Source: Candidatus Delongbacteria bacterium (lineage in GTDB: Bacteria; UBA4055). Taken from it: DNA of 16,225 nt. The stretch lies in assembly GCA_003477045.1 (NCBI GenBank), contig DMTS01000034.1, positions 22,448 to 38,672 on the forward strand, read 5' to 3'. The notes beneath the pieces were generated by a model. It was not told the origin of the DNA and did not search any database. It was given only the letters and a program-made list of their open reading frames with translations. Below, piece after piece: positions 8,551-16,225 of this stretch; position 1 is the first letter of the stretch; each line of letters begins with the position of its first letter. The position numbers were made by a program, and so were the translations under genes.

Positions 8551-9924
8551 TTAGAATGAATCTGCGCAGTCGGTAATTTTTATCCCTTCAGTTACAATAT
8601 AAGACGGAACTGACGCCGCTACAGGGCTTCTTCTTCCGTAAGTGTTTGAAAGGTTTACAGAGACTGAATCTTTCGAAATTATTTTTACATTCCCGAAAAC
8701 GCTCTGGAAAGTGTCGGTGATCCTTGTAGAAAAGATCGGGCTTATTATCTTTCCGTTCTTTACAAGAACCGCATTAAATCTTGAACTTCCCGTGAAAATG
8801 CCTTTACTCTGATTTGGTAAATTTATATAATGAAGGGCAGGAATATATAGAACTGTTCCAAGATCTTTCACAGCTTTAAGGATGGATGCATCTCCAAGAC
8901 CGGTCTGTAATGAAACACTCATTCCTCCTATATTATGCCCCGTCGGTATTTTCTTATACATCGCCGCAGTCTGTGAGTCATACATTATGTTCTTAAGTTT
9001 TCCATTGTCGCACATAATGAATTTCTTTCTCTTTTTCCCACTGAAATCAAAGCCGAACATGAATGTATCTTTGTTCTCCGGATCGTCGATTATCGAAATA
9101 TTTGCTCCAAGGACTTTATCTCCGATCTTATTCTTTGATGTCCAGCCTCTTTTTTCTTCATAAATTCTGCCGTAAAAGCCTGTCCATAAAGCCATTTCCA
9201 GAACTTCGGCAATAGCCGCAGGCCCAAGGACTACAGTGAATTTACCGGGCTTAACTTTAAAGCCCTTATTTTTCTCATATACGGAAAGAAGTTTTTTGAA
9301 TTCACTTATAGTTTTAGCAGCTTTGAAATCGGATTTTTTCCAGCCAGTCTGAGTTGAGATCAGTTCCCATTTTTTCTCAGGATGCTTTAGAACGATGCTG
9401 AAATTCTGATCAGAAGAGAGGTGATAAGCATCGAATTTGCTTTTTGTAGTCACGATAAAATTCTCTGTGCTTCCGCTTGACCATGATCCCGAGAAATTAT
9501 ATTCAGACCCGAAAGTTCCGATTATTTTTGAATATGCTTTCTGCTTGAATGAAGGTTCGAGAGTTTCCAGCTTACTGTCGTATTGCCCGCTCTCAGAAAA
9601 GTTTTCTTCGATATAATCGGGGATGGGATCAAAATCAAGATCAATCGAATTTTTAGTTTTTTCTATCGCGATATTCAGGGCTTTCATTGCATAAGCTTCA
9701 GACGAAATATCTCCCATCTGAGTATGTGTTCCCTGCTTTCTTCCGATAGTCACTTTTACATCCAGCCTTGTCAGATCTTCATAAGTGTTCAAAGAAACAG
9801 AGTTATTACCGATGCGCATCAAATGGCTTTTTTCTCTGTGATATGATATAGTTGCGTTAACTTTCTTCTTTTCAGCTTCAGTCTTTACAGCATGAAGTAT
9901 ATTTTTTATTTTTTTATCTATCAT
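8551..9924 (-). CDS. tldE: TldE/PmbA-type subunit of the TldD-TldE metalloprotease
   Basis: A 457-residue protein of the PmbA/TldE family (family size about 450). In characterised systems the TldD-TldE heterodimer is a cytosolic protease that clips unfolded or leader peptides, for example microcin B17 maturation in E. coli. TldE has the same fold as TldD but lacks the metal site. Here the segment that aligns with the TldD HExxxH helix reads AEVLEMALWTGFYGR (about residues 235-250) and has no histidines, which is expected for the non-catalytic partner. Other family marks are the N-terminal stretch IGNNSVSLNTYED, the central FDFSGKKRKKF/DDPE region, PTGHNIGGMSVSLQTG and the late segment FTGSSRFNAVLVKNGK. 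The ATG at 9924 sits 2 bases after the tldD stop, with its ribosome binding site inside tldD, so translation is probably coupled. It could be described as a generic modulator of DNA gyrase family protein, an older name for PmbA. Confidence 0.93.
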   Translation of the reverse strand: MIDKKIKNILHAVKTEAEKKKVNATISYHREKSHLMRIGNNSVSLNTYEDLTRLDVKVTIGRKQGTHTQMGDISSEAYAMKALNIAIEKTKNSIDLDFDPIPDYIEENFSESGQYDSKLETLEPSFKQKAYSKIIGTFGSEYNFSGSWSSGSTENFIVTTKSKFDAYHLSSDQNFSIVLKHPEKKWELISTQTGWKKSDFKAAKTISEFKKLLSVYEKNKGFKVKPGKFTVVLGPAAIAEVLEMALWTGFYGRIYEEKRGWTSKNKIGDKVLGANISIIDDPENKDTFMFGFDFSGKKRKKFIMCDNGKLKNIMYDSQTAAMYKKIPTGHNIGGMSVSLQTGLGDASILKAVKDLGTVLYIPALHYINLPNQSKGIFTGSSRFNAVLVKNGKIISPIFSTRITDTFQSVFGNVKIISKDSVSVNLSNTYGRRSPVAASVPSYIVTEGIKITDCADSF

Positions 9925-9926
9925 GA

Positions 9927-11405
9927 TTATTTCCTCTCGCCGGTTATTACATTGTCAAATTTGATCACAGGTACGCCATGTCCAAGCTCCATTACCTGAT
10001 TAGGTTCGCCTTTTCCGCATGAATCAACCTGTCCCACCTGCCATGTGGATTTATCTCCCACGGCTGATAATGAATTGTAGAATTCAACAGTATGTCCCTG
10101 GTAGGTAGGATTTTTAAGGATCTTCGTTCTTTTTCCTTTTTTAACTTCCCAAGCAATTTCGCAGCCGAAATGGAAATGCTCTCTGTTCGAGCCGATCGAC
10201 CATGAAGTAGGGTTATCAACTATGATACCGTCTTCAGTATTTTTTATAATATCTTCGAGAGTACCGTCATTTCCGGGCAGGATATTAACATTTGTCATCC
10301 TGTCGATCGGCGCTCTGTAGAAAGCTGTAGATCTTGCCGCACCGCCGCTTTCTTTGAATATTTTTCTGCCTGCTTTTTCATTGGCTTCATTTATCATTGC
10401 TCTTGAAGTGAGGCAATTAACCAGCTTTCCTTTATCGATCATCAGATAATCTCTTTCTGGGCTGCCTTCATCATCAAATCCGAACGAGCCGGGTGAATTA
10501 GGAAATCCTCCGTAAGCGCTGACATTCAGTTTTTTACTGCCGTACTGAAGCTTGCCGAATGAATCCAGAGTAACAAATGATCCTCCGGCATAAGATAATT
10601 CATATCCCAATATCCTGTCAAGTTCAAGCGGGTGTCCGATGGTTTCGTGAACCTGAAGCCAGCCCTGACCGGGAAGAAGGATAACGGATCTTTTTTTGTA
10701 ATCCAGAGATTCAGCCTTCAGAAGCGCTGAGAGTTCGTCTTTGATTCTCTTTGAATGCGAACTGAAAAGTTTAGGATCAATCAGCATTTCCCAGCCTCTT
10801 GTTCCTCCGCCGTTCGTGAACAATTCATGACTTCTTCTCTGCATCTGACCTTCATTATCTATCCCCATTACCATCATAGAAGCGAAAATATCGGTAAGCT
10901 GACGGTCAATAAAAGTGCCTTCGCTGTTGAATAAGAACTGATTCTTTTTCTGAAAAGTTGCAGCGATATATCTTTTAGATATCCATTTCTCTTTAAGTTT
11001 ATCATCGATCTTCTTCAAAAAATCGATTTTATCTTTCAGGCTGACAGTGAAAGGATCCTTTTTTACCGGAGACTTATATGAGCCTGTATGACCTTTCTGT
11101 TTACCCATTGATAAAGGTACATTTACAAGCTCGGAAGCAGCCTTTGCATTAAGATATGAAAGCTCAAAACATTCCTGAAGTTTGGAGAGGTTGCTCGTTG
11201 CCGCAAATCCCCACGCACCTTTGTAAAGTGTTCTGACCCCAAGCCCGTTTTCAAAAGTCGTGTCATTGTCTTCCAGATTACCGTCGTAAAGCATGATGGA
11301 TTCGGAATTATCGTCCGTCAGCAATCTGACATCGACATACTCAGCTTTTTTGGTTATAAGCTTGTCAATGTTTGTCGTGATCTCTTTTCTGATTTTTTCG
11401 TTCAT
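9927..11405 (-). CDS. tldD: TldD, catalytic subunit of the TldD-TldE metalloprotease
   Basis: A 492-residue protein (family about 480). It carries the zinc-binding motif HETIGH at 253-258 (HExxxH type), inside GWLQVHETIGHPLELDR. The conserved late cysteine C463 in SCGKGE is the likely third zinc ligand by analogy with the E. coli TldD structure. Other family segments are FGFDDEGSPERDYLMIDKG, RMTNVNILPG, DGIIVDNPTSWSIG and FHFGCEIAWEVKKGK. The HxxxxHPLELDR...AGGSF form differs from the E. coli HGLEGD form and points to another branch of the family. Function: it forms a cytosolic complex with TldE in which the active site cleaves unfolded peptides or RiPP leader peptides. The start at 11405 is backed by AAGGAA 5 bases upstream. 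The gene follows the kinase by 27 bases and overlaps the tldE leader. No RiPP precursor or modification enzyme is seen nearby, so a housekeeping or quality-control role is as likely as peptide maturation. Confidence 0.95.
   Translation of the reverse strand: MNEKIRKEITTNIDKLITKKAEYVDVRLLTDDNSESIMLYDGNLEDNDTTFENGLGVRTLYKGAWGFAATSNLSKLQECFELSYLNAKAASELVNVPLSMGKQKGHTGSYKSPVKKDPFTVSLKDKIDFLKKIDDKLKEKWISKRYIAATFQKKNQFLFNSEGTFIDRQLTDIFASMMVMGIDNEGQMQRRSHELFTNGGGTRGWEMLIDPKLFSSHSKRIKDELSALLKAESLDYKKRSVILLPGQGWLQVHETIGHPLELDRILGYELSYAGGSFVTLDSFGKLQYGSKKLNVSAYGGFPNSPGSFGFDDEGSPERDYLMIDKGKLVNCLTSRAMINEANEKAGRKIFKESGGAARSTAFYRAPIDRMTNVNILPGNDGTLEDIIKNTEDGIIVDNPTSWSIGSNREHFHFGCEIAWEVKKGKRTKILKNPTYQGHTVEFYNSLSAVGDKSTWQVGQVDSCGKGEPNQVMELGHGVPVIKFDNVITGERK
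9931..9938 (-). promoter_or_regulatory. Ribosome binding site of tldE inside the tldD 3' end
   Basis: GAGAGGAA on the minus strand overlaps the last codons of tldD and sits 6 bases before the tldE ATG. This supports translational coupling of the two subunits. Confidence 0.65.
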
Positions 11406-11410
11406 TTCTG

Positions 11411-11416
11411 TTCCTT
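11411..11416 (-). promoter_or_regulatory. Ribosome binding site of tldD
   Basis: AAGGAA on the minus strand with a 5-base spacer to ATG at 11405, located in the 27-base gap after the kinase stop. There is no terminator in the gap. Confidence 0.65.
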
Positions 11417-11432
11417 ATGCATTATTTATTTT

Positions 11433-14426
11433 TCAATTTGATATTTCAGATTTTTTAAGAGCATTATCAATAGCGACAGACAGCTCTGAAATCGTAATAG
11501 GTTTCATCATAAATTCTTTTATTCCGATCTTTTTTGCTTCGCTCTTTGAAGCAACAGGACTGTAACCAGTATTTAGTATTATCGGCATATCAGGTCTTAT
11601 TTCAAGGATTTTCCGGGATAACTCAGTTCCCAATAGCTTCGGCATTGTCTGATCTGTAATTACCATGTCATATTTTAACGGATCATTTTTAAAAGCATTA
11701 TAAGCTGATTCAGAGTCGTTATATGTTTCGCTTGAATATCCGAGTTCTCCAAGCATGTGTTTGAGCATAAATGTTATCTGAAGTTCATCGTCAACAACAA
11801 GAATATTCAAAGATTTAGATTCAGAAGGTATTCCATAATCAAACTTTTTATTTTCCGCAAAAAAGCTGACTGTTGGGAAAGAAATTTTAAAATATGTACC
11901 CTCTTTCGGGTAAGTCCTCACATAAATTTCCCCGCCGTGTTCCTTTACTATACCTGAAACGACAGATAGTCCTAAGCCCGTACCCTCTTCTTTGGGTTTT
12001 GTAGTAAAATAAGGCTCAAAGATCCTGTTAAATGTTGTTTTTGTCATTCCGCAGCCCGTATCGGAAACGATCAGGCATATATAATTTTCGAATGGCAGTT
12101 TTTCTGACGATTCTATTTTTATTTCTGGAGAACCCTTTCTTACAAGACAGACTTTTAAAACACCTCCGGTATCCTTCATAGCCTGATAGGCATTGGTGCA
12201 GAGATTTATTACCACCTGATATATTTGCACAGGATCGCACAGGATCGGTTCGCAGCTGTCATCAATAACCGTATGCAGTTCAACATTCGGCGGGAGTGAT
12301 ATTGAGATGAGTTTTATTACTTCTCTCATTATGTTCTGTATCTTGTGCTGTTTTTTGTCGGTTTCGCTTTTTCTGCAGAAAGTCAGGATCTGGCTGACCA
12401 ACTCCTTTGCCCTGTTAGCAGCTGTAAGTACTTCATTCAGGTAGTTATTCTGCTTTTCTTTATCTTCGAATTCAAGAATTGCCAGTTGAGTGAATCCGAT
12501 TACAGGCGAGAGGATATTATTAATGTCATGCGCAATTCCGCCAGATAAAGTTCCGAGGGCCTCCATCTTCTGAACCGTGCGCAGATTTTCTTCTTGAGCT
12601 TTAAACCGAGAAATGTCGCGGAAGATGTTCTGGATAATCTTTTTCCCGTTCAAGTAGAAAATGTTTGCGCTTATCTGAACAGGAATTGCTTTTCCTTTGG
12701 CGCTTAATGACCTTATAAAAGCTTCACCCGAAGAAGAATCGCGTCCGTTTATTAATAAGTCTTCTATTACATTATCATAAACATTTCCGGCACCTGAAGG
12801 ATGTATTTCTCTATATTTTAAGCCGATTAGCCGTTCCGCAGGCAATCCGATCAGATCAGCCGCTTTTGTGTTCGCGTCAAATATTATTCCGGTTTCCGCA
12901 TCGGCCAGATAAACTCCATCGCTGCTGTTCTCAAAGAGAGTTCTGTACTTATTTTCTGAATTTATATTTTCTGCTTTTGCTCTAATGTAACTAAGGCCAT
13001 GGGCAATGTCTTTTGAGAGTTCTTCTAATAGTTTCAATTTTTCTTCTGTAAAGTAGAACGGTTCTTTTGAATAAATTCTGATCAAAGCTATTATATCATC
13101 GTTAGAAATTACAGGAACTGCAACGGTTGACTCAAAATCCAATTTCTCAGGTTTATCGACCCAGTATTTCCAGAGTCCCCTTGCTGAAATATTTTCGCAA
13201 ATATTAACCTTCTTTTCCCTTAAGGCTATAATAGTAGGACTGCCCGAGTTCTTTATTTTAGAGAGTATGAAAGTTTCCAGTTTATTTCTTTCATTTTCTT
13301 CGAAGCCTACACAGCCCCCGACACTGACAATTTTGTCTTCGTTTTTAATATTTTCGACGGTATGAATTGCTGCCCGTACAAATCCGCCGGTGTCAGCAAT
13401 TATCTTGCATATATCGTTTAAATACTGCTGTTCATTCCGCGCTCCTGTTAAAATTCTGTTCGCCTCGGTAATCACATTAAGCGCAAGGGTTGTCGTTTCA
13501 AGTTCTTTTCTTTCTCTTAAGACAGTTATTCCGCGAGAAATATCCTTAGCAAGGTCTTCAAGCAGCAGAACTTTCTCCTCAGTAAAATAAAAAGGATCTT
13601 TGGAAAAAACTCTTAAGATGCCTTCAACACTGTTTTTCATAATGATCGGAACTGCTATGGTTGACTCGAATTCGATTTTAGAAGGATCGTCCACCCAGTA
13701 TTTCCATAAATTTCTGCCGATAATATCATTGCATACTTCAGTTCTTTTTTCGTTTATTACAATTGCCGTAAGACTTTCGAGATGTGCTTCAGATAAAAGC
13801 ATTTTTTCGGGAGGACAGAGAGCCTTATAGCCCGAAAAGGCTAAGTTGCATATCAATTTATCTCCGCCCGCAGCATTCTTTATGAGAGACGCAGCGGATC
13901 TGGGAAATTTACCTATGTCAGTAATAGCATTGCAGATATTTGCCAGGTATTCAGCCTCGTCATTTGAATCAACAATAAGTCTGTTAACTTCAGTTAATAC
14001 TCTCAAAGCTGTTGTTAATGTATTCAGCTCTTTTTCGCGGTCTTTTTTTTCGGAGATGTCTCTTATTTGGGATACGAAATAGTTTTTATTATCGAATATG
14101 TAATAAGTGTATGTCAGCTCAATAGGAAATGCTTTTCCATTTTTTCTCTGCCCGAACAGGTCAATGTCGGTATTTACATTTGTAACAATCTCACCTTTCA
14201 GTGCCGATTCGATGTCATTGGCATAATTTTTCCGTCTGTCTTCAGGCATAAGTTCAAGAATGCTCAGTCCTTCCATTTCTTTCTCTGTGTAACCAAAAAT
14301 ATTCTGAGCAGTTTTATTAGAATAAACTATTTTCATATCGTGATCAGAAACTATAAAGGCGTCATGAGAGCTTTGTATAATCTTAAGCAGATGTTCGGAA
14401 GGATATTTATTTTGGAAATCATTCAT
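11433..14426 (-). CDS. Soluble hybrid sensor histidine kinase, PAS-GAF-GAF-PAS-HisKA-HATPase-REC
   Basis: A 997-residue protein with no signal peptide or membrane segment, so it should sense a cytosolic cue. The order is PAS (about 8-128), two tandem GAF domains (about 150-305 and 325-480) and a second PAS (about 490-610, RTLFENSSDGVYLADAETG). The HisKA dimerisation helix follows with H633 in GGIAHDINNIL. The HATPase has the N box NLCTNAYQAM (about 740), G1 DTGCGM (about 788), FEPYFTTK and G2 GTGLGLSVVSGIVKEHGG. The C-terminal receiver (about 868-990) has the acidic VVDDE, phospho-acceptor D925 in MVITDQTMP, and K975 in MMKP. All residues needed for kinase and receiver activity are present. 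The phosphoryl group would go from H633 to D925 and then to an unlinked phosphotransfer protein or regulator, since none is encoded here. The start at 14426 has AGGTG 8 bases upstream. The gap to tldD is 27 bases, so it is probably the first gene of a kinase-tldD-tldE transcript. The AT-rich 14440-14497 region must hold the promoter, but no convincing hexamers were found. Confidence 0.93.
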   Translation of the reverse strand: MNDFQNKYPSEHLLKIIQSSHDAFIVSDHDMKIVYSNKTAQNIFGYTEKEMEGLSILELMPEDRRKNYANDIESALKGEIVTNVNTDIDLFGQRKNGKAFPIELTYTYYIFDNKNYFVSQIRDISEKKDREKELNTLTTALRVLTEVNRLIVDSNDEAEYLANICNAITDIGKFPRSAASLIKNAAGGDKLICNLAFSGYKALCPPEKMLLSEAHLESLTAIVINEKRTEVCNDIIGRNLWKYWVDDPSKIEFESTIAVPIIMKNSVEGILRVFSKDPFYFTEEKVLLLEDLAKDISRGITVLRERKELETTTLALNVITEANRILTGARNEQQYLNDICKIIADTGGFVRAAIHTVENIKNEDKIVSVGGCVGFEENERNKLETFILSKIKNSGSPTIIALREKKVNICENISARGLWKYWVDKPEKLDFESTVAVPVISNDDIIALIRIYSKEPFYFTEEKLKLLEELSKDIAHGLSYIRAKAENINSENKYRTLFENSSDGVYLADAETGIIFDANTKAADLIGLPAERLIGLKYREIHPSGAGNVYDNVIEDLLINGRDSSSGEAFIRSLSAKGKAIPVQISANIFYLNGKKIIQNIFRDISRFKAQEENLRTVQKMEALGTLSGGIAHDINNILSPVIGFTQLAILEFEDKEKQNNYLNEVLTAANRAKELVSQILTFCRKSETDKKQHKIQNIMREVIKLISISLPPNVELHTVIDDSCEPILCDPVQIYQVVINLCTNAYQAMKDTGGVLKVCLVRKGSPEIKIESSEKLPFENYICLIVSDTGCGMTKTTFNRIFEPYFTTKPKEEGTGLGLSVVSGIVKEHGGEIYVRTYPKEGTYFKISFPTVSFFAENKKFDYGIPSESKSLNILVVDDELQITFMLKHMLGELGYSSETYNDSESAYNAFKNDPLKYDMVITDQTMPKLLGTELSRKILEIRPDMPIILNTGYSPVASKSEAKKIGIKEFMMKPITISELSVAIDNALKKSEISN

Positions 14427-14434
14427 GCGGAAAA

Positions 14435-14439
14435 CACCT
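14435..14439 (-). promoter_or_regulatory. Ribosome binding site of the hybrid kinase gene
   Basis: AGGTG on the minus strand with an 8-base spacer to ATG at 14426. It supports this start over later in-frame ATGs inside the PAS domain. Confidence 0.55.
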
Positions 14440-14497
14440 GATCGTAGTTATATATCACAAAATAAATTATTTTATTTTAAAAAGCCACAATAAAAAC

Positions 14498-14529
14498 AAA
14501 AAAGTCCCGGAAAAAACCGGGACTTTTTT
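14498..14529 (-). terminator. Intrinsic terminator of the FN3-repeat gene
   Basis: A perfect 13-bp stem (14498-14510 with 14517-14529) with core GTCCCGG/CCGGGAC, A6/T6 flanks and a 6-base loop. On the minus strand it begins about 20 bases after the stop at 14549 and ends in T6GT5. It separates this gene from the kinase downstream on the same strand. Confidence 0.92.
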
Positions 14530-14548
14530 GTTAAGTTAATTTTTCTGA

Positions 14549-16225
14549 TTAGTTTTTAGCTACAACATACCAGAACAATCTTGCTGATGCAGTGGTTGTC
14601 ACATACGAGTTAGTAGCGACATTAGTAACTAATGTATAAGTACCGTAAGGCTCAGTTGCAGAATAAACATCGTAAGTTGTAGCTCCTGAAACTGCATCCC
14701 ATGAAACAGTAAGATCAGTTCCTGCGACACTTGTTAAAACATTGACCGGAGCTGTTAGCGGAGCAAGAATTACGCTCCATGTGCCGGAATACGAGCTTGA
14801 ACCGAAGCTGTTTGTCGAAAGCACTTTCCAATAATAAGTTCCGAGAGCCATGTCGGCTGCCGGTGTATATGTACTTACTGACGGCGACTGGTTGATCTCT
14901 GCAGAGCTGAAATCAGAATTGTTGTCCACAAGAATTGTGTACGAAGTAGCTCCAGAAACGTCATTCCAGTCAAAAACAGGTTTCAGGATATACAATGTAG
15001 AGGCGTCAGTTGGAGCAGCCAATGAAGGAGCTGCCGGAACTGATCCGAGTATTACCGACCAGCCTGAAGTGTATGAACTCGACCCGAATGCGTTTGTTGC
15101 CAATACTCTCCAGTACCATGTTCCTGTAGCCAGGTTAGCACCGGGTGTATAAGTGCTTGTTGCCGGAGAATTTGTGTAATCAACAGAGCCGAAGGCAACA
15201 TCATTGTCTATTTGAATAGTATATGAAGTAGCTCCGCTGACATCATTCCAGTCGAATGTAGGTGTCAGATCGGTTGTTGAACTTCCGTTCGCAGGCAGAG
15301 CAAGAGTTGGGGCAGCGGGCGGATTACCGAGTACTACTGACCATCCTGAAGTATATGAACTTGATCCGTAAGTATTAGTAGCAAGTACTCTCCAGTACCA
15401 TGTTCCAACCGGCAAATTTGCGCCTGGTGTATAAGTGCTTGTTGCTGGAGAATTTGTGTAATTAACCGATGTGAAAGCGGCTGCATCGTCAATTTGAATA
15501 GTGTATGAAGTAGCTCCTGACACATCGTTCCAGTCGAATGTTGGTGTCAGGTCAGAAGTTGAACTTGCATTTGCAGGTGAAATAAGCGTAGGAACGCCCG
15601 GAACACCTGCTGCTGTTCCGTTAATCACGATATCATCAACACTTACGCCGTAACCTATTGTAGAACCTTCAACTGCTTCGAATGCAAAATAGAAATCGTT
15701 GGTTCTGACAGCATCGCTGACATTAATTGTCGCATTCATCCATGTGCTGTTGGTTGTGACTCCGGTATAGGTGCTTCCGAGCTGAACCCATGAGCCGGCT
15801 AAGCTGGTTTTATAATATACTTTCAGTACATCAGTCCAAGTCGTCGGACCAACCTTACGGGCGCCCACGAAGTAATCAAAATTTATTGATACACCCGTAT
15901 GAGTAGTAAGGTCAAATCTCGGTGTTACGAGCTTTTTTGTTGAGCTTGTAGTACCGAAATAAGCGAAATAAGAACCTTCAGTTGGAGCTGTCGGTCTTGT
16001 TGCTGTTGAAACAAATGTCCAGCTGCCTTCCTGTGTCCAGCCCATTGGTATTGACCCGCTGTTCTCGAATCCCAGAGATGCAGCTGAAGGCGGTAAAGGT
16101 GCCATTAAAGTTGTAGCGGTAGTAGATTTATCGTTAGAATAAGTTCCTACCTGATACCATTCTCCCTGATTATCTTGTCTTTCTGCTGCTGCTCTTGACC
16201 AGATTTTGTAATCATAAGTTGTTTG
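14549..16225 (-). CDS. Secreted/surface protein with MAM-like domain and FN3 repeats (5'-truncated by window)
   Basis: The minus-strand frame stays open from the window edge. The 40 codons before the ATG at 16105 translate to FN3-like sequence (QTTYDYKIWSRAAAERQDNQ onward), so that ATG is internal and the true start is outside. About 558 residues are visible. They comprise the tail of an upstream beta domain, then a MAM-like choice-of-anchor J jelly-roll (about 16090-15605; LGFENSGSIPMGWTQEGSW to YGVSVDDIVING). Three fibronectin-like repeats of 94 residues follow, then a last FN3 domain (APVNVLTSVAGTDLTVSWD to LFWYVVAKN, about 14549-14755). Such modules are typical of cell-surface or extracellular proteins. 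Unlike the two T9SS-cargo proteins in this window, it ends immediately after the FN3 domain and has no sorting tail. No enzyme domain is visible. Export signals, if present, would be outside the window. Confidence 0.85.
   Translation of the reverse strand, partial: QTTYDYKIWSRAAAERQDNQGEWYQVGTYSNDKSTTATTLMAPLPPSAASLGFENSGSIPMGWTQEGSWTFVSTATRPTAPTEGSYFAYFGTTSSTKKLVTPRFDLTTHTGVSINFDYFVGARKVGPTTWTDVLKVYYKTSLAGSWVQLGSTYTGVTTNSTWMNATINVSDAVRTNDFYFAFEAVEGSTIGYGVSVDDIVINGTAAGVPGVPTLISPANASSTSDLTPTFDWNDVSGATSYTIQIDDAAAFTSVNYTNSPATSTYTPGANLPVGTWYWRVLATNTYGSSSYTSGWSVVLGNPPAAPTLALPANGSSTTDLTPTFDWNDVSGATSYTIQIDNDVAFGSVDYTNSPATSTYTPGANLATGTWYWRVLATNAFGSSSYTSGWSVILGSVPAAPSLAAPTDASTLYILKPVFDWNDVSGATSYTILVDNNSDFSSAEINQSPSVSTYTPAADMALGTYYWKVLSTNSFGSSSYSGTWSVILAPLTAPVNVLTSVAGTDLTVSWDAVSGATTYDVYSATEPYGTYTLVTNVATNSYVTTTASARLFWYVVAKN
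14756..15601 (-). repeat. Three tandem 282-bp FN3-like repeats
   Basis: Units at 15320-15601, 15038-15319 and 14756-15037, each exactly 94 codons. They share FDWNDVSGATSYTI, STYTP, GT(W/Y)YW(R/K)VL and SSY..WSV. By hand count units 1 and 2 agree at about 76 of 94 residues, and units 2 and 3 at about 56 of 94. This suggests a recent copy of units 1/2. Confidence 0.9.

Noticed and set aside
8882..9163. Open frames antisense to tldE, the kinase and the FN3 gene, and the frame-shifted one at 4455-4709
   Set aside because: They lie wholly within strongly supported genes, lack ribosome binding sites and recognisable domains, and follow the codon pattern of the gene on the other frame or strand.
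8551..9924. tldE as a decayed tldD copy because HExxxH is absent
   Set aside because: Loss of the zinc motif is normal for TldE/PmbA. The frame is intact and the length is right.
11403..11423. Six-codon mini-ORF (ATG at 11423, minus strand) whose TGA overlaps the tldD ATG
   Set aside because: It has no ribosome binding site of its own and is short enough to be chance. The AAGGAA it contains is simply the tldD Shine-Dalgarno.
14549..16105. ATG at 16105 as the start of the FN3-repeat gene
   Set aside because: Forty further in-frame codons up to the window edge have no stop and look like FN3 sequence. There is no Shine-Dalgarno site or signal peptide at this ATG.
1..16225. CRISPR arrays, tRNA/rRNA genes, insertion sequences, attachment sites
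   Set aside because: No direct-repeat/spacer pattern, cloverleaf-like sequence, transposase or terminal inverted repeats were found. The only repeats are protein-coding duplications and terminator stems.

Overview
The window looks like a chromosomal segment of a bacterium from the FCB assemblage (Bacteroidota/Ignavibacteria-like, Cloacimonadota, Delongbacteria-type lineages). The main evidence is two adjacent genes whose products end in a textbook type IX secretion (Por/T9SS type A) sorting domain of the NYPNPFNPTTTI...GxYYYxL...QTKKMMLIK kind. The DNA is moderately AT-rich, coding density is high, Shine-Dalgarno sites of GGAGG/AAGGA type are present, and no mobile elements, CRISPR arrays, tRNAs or rRNAs are visible. 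The phylum cannot be fixed from this sequence alone.

Left part (1-5977, + strand): two tandem paralogous genes for very large secreted beta-sandwich proteins. The first enters the window already in frame and ends at 2250. The second is complete (2387-5926, 1179 aa) with its own signal peptide. Each is followed by a strong intrinsic terminator, so they are probably separate transcripts. The visible 749 residues of the first align along their whole length with residues 430-1179 of the second. Middle-left (6055-8517, +): leuS, a complete leucyl-tRNA synthetase, ending at a palindromic terminator shared with the convergent genes beyond it.

Middle-right (14426 down to 8551, - strand): three genes in one direction with gaps of 27 and 2 bases. 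They encode a soluble hybrid histidine kinase (PAS-GAF-GAF-PAS-HisKA-HATPase-REC), then TldD and TldE/PmbA, the two subunits of a metalloprotease. The spacing suggests a single transcript. Right edge (16225 down to 14549, -): the 3' part of another secreted or surface protein, with a MAM-like jelly-roll, three exact-length 94-residue fibronectin-like repeats and a final FN3 domain, but no T9SS tail. Its terminator lies just upstream of the kinase gene.

There is no intergenic stretch longer than about 140 bases. I do not see a clear undescribed system. The most notable points are the tandem T9SS-cargo paralogs with an unassigned shared module before the sorting tail, and the linkage of a hybrid kinase to tldD-tldE. 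Others are a Cys-to-His change in a LeuRS zinc knuckle and a perfectly in-register FN3 array.
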